8,305 nucleotides of DNA from Micrococcales bacterium (GTDB lineage Bacteria; Actinomycetota; Actinomycetes; Actinomycetales; Dermatophilaceae). A model generated the notes under the pieces. It worked only from the letters and a program-made list of their open reading frames with translations, made no database searches and was not told where the DNA came from. Each line of letters opens with the position of its first letter. Position 1 is the stretch's first letter. A program made the position numbers and the translations under genes. Below are positions 5,428-8,305 of this stretch, one piece after another. The stretch is taken from assembly GCA_030537915.1 (NCBI GenBank), contig JAUNUZ010000085.1:1-8305 (forward strand). The letters run 5' to 3'.

Positions 5428-5464
5428 CTGGATGTCACCTGAGCGCCGGACAGGTGCCTGAGCG
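5423..5464 (+). repeat. Overlapping inverted and direct repeats upstream of rex
   Basis: GGTGAC (5423-5428) and GTCACC (5434-5439) form one perfect inverted repeat across the stop codon of the glutaredoxin-like gene. CACCTG (5436-5441) and CAGGTG (5451-5456) form a second that shares bases with it, so the two are mutually exclusive as hairpins. CCTGAGCG occurs at 5438-5445 and again at 5457-5464, 19 bases apart (about two helix turns). The cluster sits just upstream of the rex -35. It may end the upstream transcript, bind a regulator, or both. Confidence 0.5.
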
Positions 5465-5471
5465 GTGAGGT

Positions 5472-5500
5472 TTGTGCAAGACCGATCGCAGACCTAAGGT
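5472..5500 (+). promoter_or_regulatory. Promoter of the rex-hemA-hemC operon
   Basis: TTGTGC (5472-5477) and TAAGGT (5495-5500) are separated by the ideal 17 bases. Predicted start is near 5507, leaving a leader of about 65 bases. The left arm TTGTGCA (5472-5478) matches 6 of 7 bases of the Rex operator half TTGTGAA, but the right arm (5483-5489) matches only 1 of 7, so classic Rex autoregulation is not shown. Confidence 0.65.
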
Positions 5501-5552
5501 GAGGGTCGTTCCCTCCCGCCCGCGCCAGCTGGTCGCCGGGCCAGATATGCCG

Positions 5553-5558
5553 AAGGAG
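5553..5558 (+). promoter_or_regulatory. Ribosome-binding site upstream of rex, unusual spacing
   Basis: AAGGAG is a strong SD but lies 13 bases before the only possible rex start, TTG 5572. It is also 3 bases before an out-of-frame GTG at 5562. An in-frame TGA at 5563-5565 blocks any earlier rex start. Confidence 0.5.
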
Positions 5559-5571
5559 CCGGTGACCCCCG

Positions 5572-6303
5572 TTGCCTGCCGACATTGCAACACGTCGCGG
5601 GATCCCTGATGCCACGGTGGCCCGGTTGCCAGCCTACCTGCGGGCGCTCACCGAATTCAGGCGTCACAACACGGATACCGTATCCTCCGGCGAACTCGCG
5701 GCCGCGGCCGGGGTCCAGTCGGCCCAGCTGCGCCGCGACCTGTCCTATCTGGGATCTCACGGTGTCCGCGGCGTCGGCTACGACACCTCCCGCCTCGCGG
5801 GTGAGATCAGCCGGCGGCTCGGGTTATGGCGGAACTGGCCCGTCGTCATCGTCGGCGCGGGTCGCCTCGGCCAGGCGATCTGCGGCTACCCAGGGTTGGC
5901 GGACGGCGGCTTTCGCGTCGCAGCCCTACTCGATCGCGATCCCGACCTGGTGGACCGCCCCGCAGGCACGGGCGAGACGGAGGGGCTTGTCATCGGCGAC
6001 GTGGCGCGGCTTCCGGCGATCGTCCGCGAGCTGGGCCCCGTCATCGGCGTCATCGCCACCTCGGCCGAGGGCGCGCAGGCCGCCTGCGACGCCTTCGTCG
6101 GCGCGGGCGTGCACTCACTTCTCACCTTCGCCCCAGGGCTGCTGTCCGCTCCGGCGCACGTACACGTGCGCCGCGTCGACGTTGCAACCGAACTGGCGAT
6201 CCTCGCCTTCCACGCCCAGGGCCGCTGGGCCGGCTCGATTCCACCCATTGGCGTCTCAGGAGACTGTGACGCGTCCGGTGTCTCTGCGGAGGTGACCCGA
6301 TGA
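5572..6303 (+). CDS. rex: Redox-sensing transcriptional repressor Rex
   Basis: A 243-residue dimeric repressor that binds its operators when NADH is low and leaves DNA when NADH rises, thereby controlling respiratory and fermentative genes. Residues 10-30 (GIPDATVARLPAYLRALTEF) open the winged-helix domain; the recognition region is QLRRDLSYLGSHGVRGVGYD (52-71), near-identical to known Rex proteins. The Rossmann domain begins at VVIVGAGRLGQAI (91-103), with Arg98 where many Rex proteins have Asn (GxGNLG), and Asp121 ends the second strand, as required for NAD(H) selection. IGVIATSAEGAQ (158-169) and FAPGLLSAP (186-194) are further family blocks, and VDVATELAILAFHAQ (202-216) is the C-terminal swapped helix. 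The TTG start is forced by a TGA six bases upstream. Its stop overlaps the hemA ATG, as in the rex-hemACD operon of Streptomyces. Confidence 0.95.
   Translation: MPADIATRRGIPDATVARLPAYLRALTEFRRHNTDTVSSGELAAAAGVQSAQLRRDLSYLGSHGVRGVGYDTSRLAGEISRRLGLWRNWPVVIVGAGRLGQAICGYPGLADGGFRVAALLDRDPDLVDRPAGTGETEGLVIGDVARLPAIVRELGPVIGVIATSAEGAQAACDAFVGAGVHSLLTFAPGLLSAPAHVHVRRVDVATELAILAFHAQGRWAGSIPPIGVSGDCDASGVSAEVTR
6288..6295 (+). promoter_or_regulatory. Ribosome-binding site of hemA inside rex
   Basis: GGAGGTGA matches the full anti-SD of 16S rRNA over 8 bases and ends 4 bases before ATG 6300. It lies in the last codons of rex, so hemA is translated by coupling to rex and probably also independently. 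Confidence 0.75.
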
Positions 6304-7622
6304 GTCTCGTCGTCATGGGCCTTTCCCATCACACCAGCCCGATCGACGTGCTCGAGCGGGTTGCGCTCGACGCAGCCGGCGCCGCGGGGCTGGCGCAAGC
6401 CGTGCTCGCCGGCGACAACGTCACCGAGTCCGTCGTCGTCGCCACGTGCAACCGTGTCGAGGTGTACGCGCGGGTCGAGACCTTCCACGGCGCCGTCGAC
6501 GACATCTGTGCCGCGCTCGTCGGGGCGACCGGGATGTCCCGCGCCGGCCTGGGCGACCACTGTTACGTGCACTACGAGGACCGCGCCATCGCGCACGTCT
6601 TCGGGCTCGCATGCGGTCTGGACTCCATGGCGGTCGGCGAATCGCAGATCCTCGGGCAGCTCCGCGACGCTCTCGAGGCGGCCCAGCTCACCGGGAGCGC
6701 CGGTCCCGTTCTCAACGGTCTCTTCCAGCGGGCGCTGCGCGTCGGCAAGCGGGCCCACAGCGAGACCGACCTCGACCGCGCCGGGCGCGACCTTGTCAGC
6801 GAAGGCCTGCTCGCCGCGACTGAATTCGTCGGTCCTCTCGACCGGGCACGGGTGCTCATCGTGGGAGCCGGGTCGATGAGTGCGCTGGCCGCAGCCCAGG
6901 TCTCCCGCGCCCGCGCCGCCGAGCTCACCGTGATCAACCGCACGACCGCGAAGGCCGAGCGCCTCGCCACGAGCACCGGGGGCGGCTTTCTGCCCTGGGG
7001 GCACCTCGAGGAAGCGGTCGGCACGGCCGACGTCGTCATCACCTGCACAGGAGCTCTCGGCCACGTCTTGGTGCCGGACATGGTCGCTCGAGCCCGCGCT
7101 GCTGTCGCGGGTCGCTCGTCGGCGGGGGAGCGTCAGGTGCTGCTCGACCTCGCACTCCCGCGCGATGTCGACCCGGCCGTGGCCCTCCTGCCGGACACGC
7201 GAGTCATCGGGCTCGCCGATCTGGGTCGTCGGCTGGCGCTGCGACCGCAGGAGAGCGACGTCGAGGCCGTGCGCGACCTGGTGACCGGCGAGGTCGCCGC
7301 CTACCTACTGACGCGCCGCAGTCAGGCGGTGGCCCCCACGGTCGCTGCACTTCGGGGCCGTGCAGCGCAGGTCGTTGCGGCCGAGGTGGCCCGCTTCGAG
7401 TCCAAGATGCCGCAGCTCGATGACACGGTCCGCACCGAGGTGCAGCGCACGATCCAGCGGGTCGTCGACAAGCTGCTGCACACCCCGACCGTGCGGGTCA
7501 AACAACTCGTGGGTGAGGATGCCGGCGCGGACTACGCGGCCGCCCTGCGCGAGCTCTTCGACCTCGACCCCGGGGAGGCCGCGACGAGCGATGCCACCCC
7601 GACGCCGGGGGTGACCAGATGA
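6300..7622 (+). CDS. hemA: Glutamyl-tRNA reductase
   Basis: A 440-residue enzyme that reduces glutamyl-tRNA(Glu) with NADPH to glutamate-1-semialdehyde, the first committed step of C5-pathway tetrapyrrole synthesis. The catalytic domain opens with VVMGLSHHTSPIDVLERV (4-21) and holds the nucleophile Cys50 in ATCNRVEVY (48-56). His99 in RAIAHVFGLACGLDSMAVGES (95-115) matches the numbering of the proposed proton-relay histidine, and QILGQ follows. The NADPH domain starts at VLIVGAGSMSALAA (185-198) with VINRT (211-215). The dimerisation helices (about 315-425) include LTRRSQAVAPTVAALR and the block after KLLHTPTVRVKQL. Length and order are normal. It overlaps rex by ATGA upstream and hemC by ATGA downstream, so the three genes form one translationally coupled operon. 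Heme feedback on the protein is known in enteric bacteria but nothing here shows it. Confidence 0.97.
   Translation: MSLVVMGLSHHTSPIDVLERVALDAAGAAGLAQAVLAGDNVTESVVVATCNRVEVYARVETFHGAVDDICAALVGATGMSRAGLGDHCYVHYEDRAIAHVFGLACGLDSMAVGESQILGQLRDALEAAQLTGSAGPVLNGLFQRALRVGKRAHSETDLDRAGRDLVSEGLLAATEFVGPLDRARVLIVGAGSMSALAAAQVSRARAAELTVINRTTAKAERLATSTGGGFLPWGHLEEAVGTADVVITCTGALGHVLVPDMVARARAAVAGRSSAGERQVLLDLALPRDVDPAVALLPDTRVIGLADLGRRLALRPQESDVEAVRDLVTGEVAAYLLTRRSQAVAPTVAALRGRAAQVVAAEVARFESKMPQLDDTVRTEVQRTIQRVVDKLLHTPTVRVKQLVGEDAGADYAAALRELFDLDPGEAATSDATPTPGVTR
7595..7613 (+). promoter_or_regulatory. Hairpin covering the hemC ribosome-binding site
   Basis: CACCCC (7595-7600) pairs perfectly with GGGGTG (7608-7613) around a 7-base loop. 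The right arm is most of the hemC SD (GGGGGTGA, 7607-7614), five bases or so before ATG 7619. Ribosomes finishing hemA would melt the stem and free the SD, giving tight coupling. Fold strength was not calculated. Confidence 0.45.
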
Positions 7623-8305
7623 CTAGCACACAAACCCGCTTCCCGGGCGCGAATCGCGGGCCGCTGCGGCTCGGCACTCGACGCAGCCGACTCGCAACGA
7701 CCCAGTCCGAGGGGGTTGCAGACCTGCTGCGGGCGCACGGCCACGAGGTGCAGATCGTTCCGATCGTCACCGAGGGTGACCTCAGCGCCGCGCCGTTGAC
7801 GCAGATCGGCGGCAACGGTGTCTTCGCCAGCGCGATCCGCCAGGCCCTGCACGAGGACCGCATCGACCTGGCGGTCCACTCGCTCAAGGACCTGCCGGTC
7901 GCTCCGGAGCCTGGCCTGGTCATCGCTGCCATCCCGGTCCGCGTGGACCCGCGTGACGCACTCTGCGCCCGTGACGGGCTGACCCTCGAGGCGCTCCCGG
8001 CGGGTGCCCGGGTCGGCACCGGGTCGCCACGGCGGGTCGCGCAATTGCGGACCCGCCGCCCCGACCTGGACATCGTTCCGCTGCGCGGCAACGTCGAGAC
8101 GCGACTCAAGACGGTCACCCACGGTCGCCTCGACGCGATCCTGCTCGCCTACGCCGGGTTGACGCGGCTCGGCCTGCGGGCGCACGTCACTCAGGTGCTC
8201 GAAGCCACCACCATGCTGCCGGCGCCCGGCCAGGGGGCATTGGCCGTCGAGTGCCGCGCCGACCGGCCCGAGATCGTCGAGGCTTTGGGCGCGGTCGATG
8301 ATGCC
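7619..8305 (+). CDS. hemC: Hydroxymethylbilane synthase (porphobilinogen deaminase), 3'-truncated
   Basis: Joins four porphobilinogen units into hydroxymethylbilane, using a dipyrromethane cofactor bound to the enzyme. The 229 codons present cover domains 1 and 2 and the start of domain 3; the frame is open to the last base. Visible marks are LGTRRSRLATTQSE (18-31) with Arg21 and Ser23, TEGD (51-54), QIGGNGVFASAIRQAL (62-77), AVHSLKDLPV (85-94) with the catalytic Asp91, VGTGSPRR (132-139), LRGNVETRL (155-163) and LPAPGQGALAVECR (200-213). The cofactor-binding cysteine lies about 30 or more residues further on and is outside the window. QIGGNG in place of the enteric KVGGKG loop is in keeping with actinobacterial proteins. 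Start ATG 7619 overlaps the hemA stop and is preceded by GGGGGTGA. hemD would be expected next. Confidence 0.96.
   Translation, partial: MTSTQTRFPGANRGPLRLGTRRSRLATTQSEGVADLLRAHGHEVQIVPIVTEGDLSAAPLTQIGGNGVFASAIRQALHEDRIDLAVHSLKDLPVAPEPGLVIAAIPVRVDPRDALCARDGLTLEALPAGARVGTGSPRRVAQLRTRRPDLDIVPLRGNVETRLKTVTHGRLDAILLAYAGLTRLGLRAHVTQVLEATTMLPAPGQGALAVECRADRPEIVEALGAVDDA

Noticed and set aside
5886..7064. Long open frame on the - strand across the rex-hemA junction (392 codons)
   Set aside because: It crosses two well-identified genes and has no recognisable motif; an antisense shadow.
7498..8185. Two open frames on the - strand opposite hemC
   Set aside because: The + strand here encodes HemC with all expected motifs; it has no stop before the window edge, which makes the shadows look more complete than the real gene.
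1..8305. Search for an undescribed defence, mobile or CRISPR-like system
   Set aside because: I saw no integrase, transposase, nuclease, toxin-antitoxin pair, spaced direct-repeat array, tRNA or change in base composition. The genes are core metabolism and information genes in a familiar actinobacterial order.

Overview
The window is a stretch of chromosome from a high-GC Gram-positive bacterium (Actinomycetota). The evidence is the strong G/C bias at third codon positions, GTG and TTG starts, ATGA/GTGA gene overlaps, extended Shine-Dalgarno (SD) sequences of the GGAGGTGA type, and gene content. The order proC, bS22, epimerase-like protein, acyltransferase, small thioredoxin-fold protein, hemA, hemC is the known actinobacterial neighbourhood (Rv0500 to Rv0510 in Mycobacterium tuberculosis, from memory). 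A rex gene directly before hemA is typical of Streptomyces and many other actinobacteria but not of mycobacteria. I cannot fix the genus; a member of the Micrococcales is a guess only. All genes lie on the + strand, and no gap between genes exceeds about 160 bases.

Region 1 (1-1417): the 3' end of proC (last step of proline synthesis), a spacer with a possible stem-loop, and a GNAT-family acetyltransferase. Region 2 (1431-2639): acuC, a class I HDAC-like deacetylase, starting at or next to its own predicted transcription start. Region 3 (2658-2927): a promoter, the 32-residue ribosomal protein bS22, and three hairpins in a row that probably end its transcript. Region 4 (2942-4997): a two-gene unit with a GTGA overlap, made of an extended-SDR (NAD-dependent epimerase-like) protein lacking the usual YxxxK dyad and an MGAT-type lysophospholipid acyltransferase; this pair suggests a lipid or envelope role. 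Region 5 (5014-5427): a palindrome and a small glutaredoxin-like protein with a CxxC motif. Region 6 (5423-8305): a regulatory region, then rex, hemA and hemC, coupled by two ATGA overlaps; hemC runs off the window.

Region 6 has the clearest logic. Rex senses the NADH/NAD+ ratio, and HemA and HemC are the first committed step and the tetrapyrrole-building step of C5-pathway heme synthesis, so cofactor supply for respiration is tied to redox state. The thioredoxin-fold gene just upstream fits this theme.

I see no mobile element, CRISPR array, tRNA, rRNA or undescribed multi-gene system. The points worth a second look are small: possible leaderless starts, a hairpin inside the bS22 promoter, a hairpin covering the hemC ribosome-binding site, the odd rex start, the epimerase-like protein without its dyad, and changes from the usual gene order.
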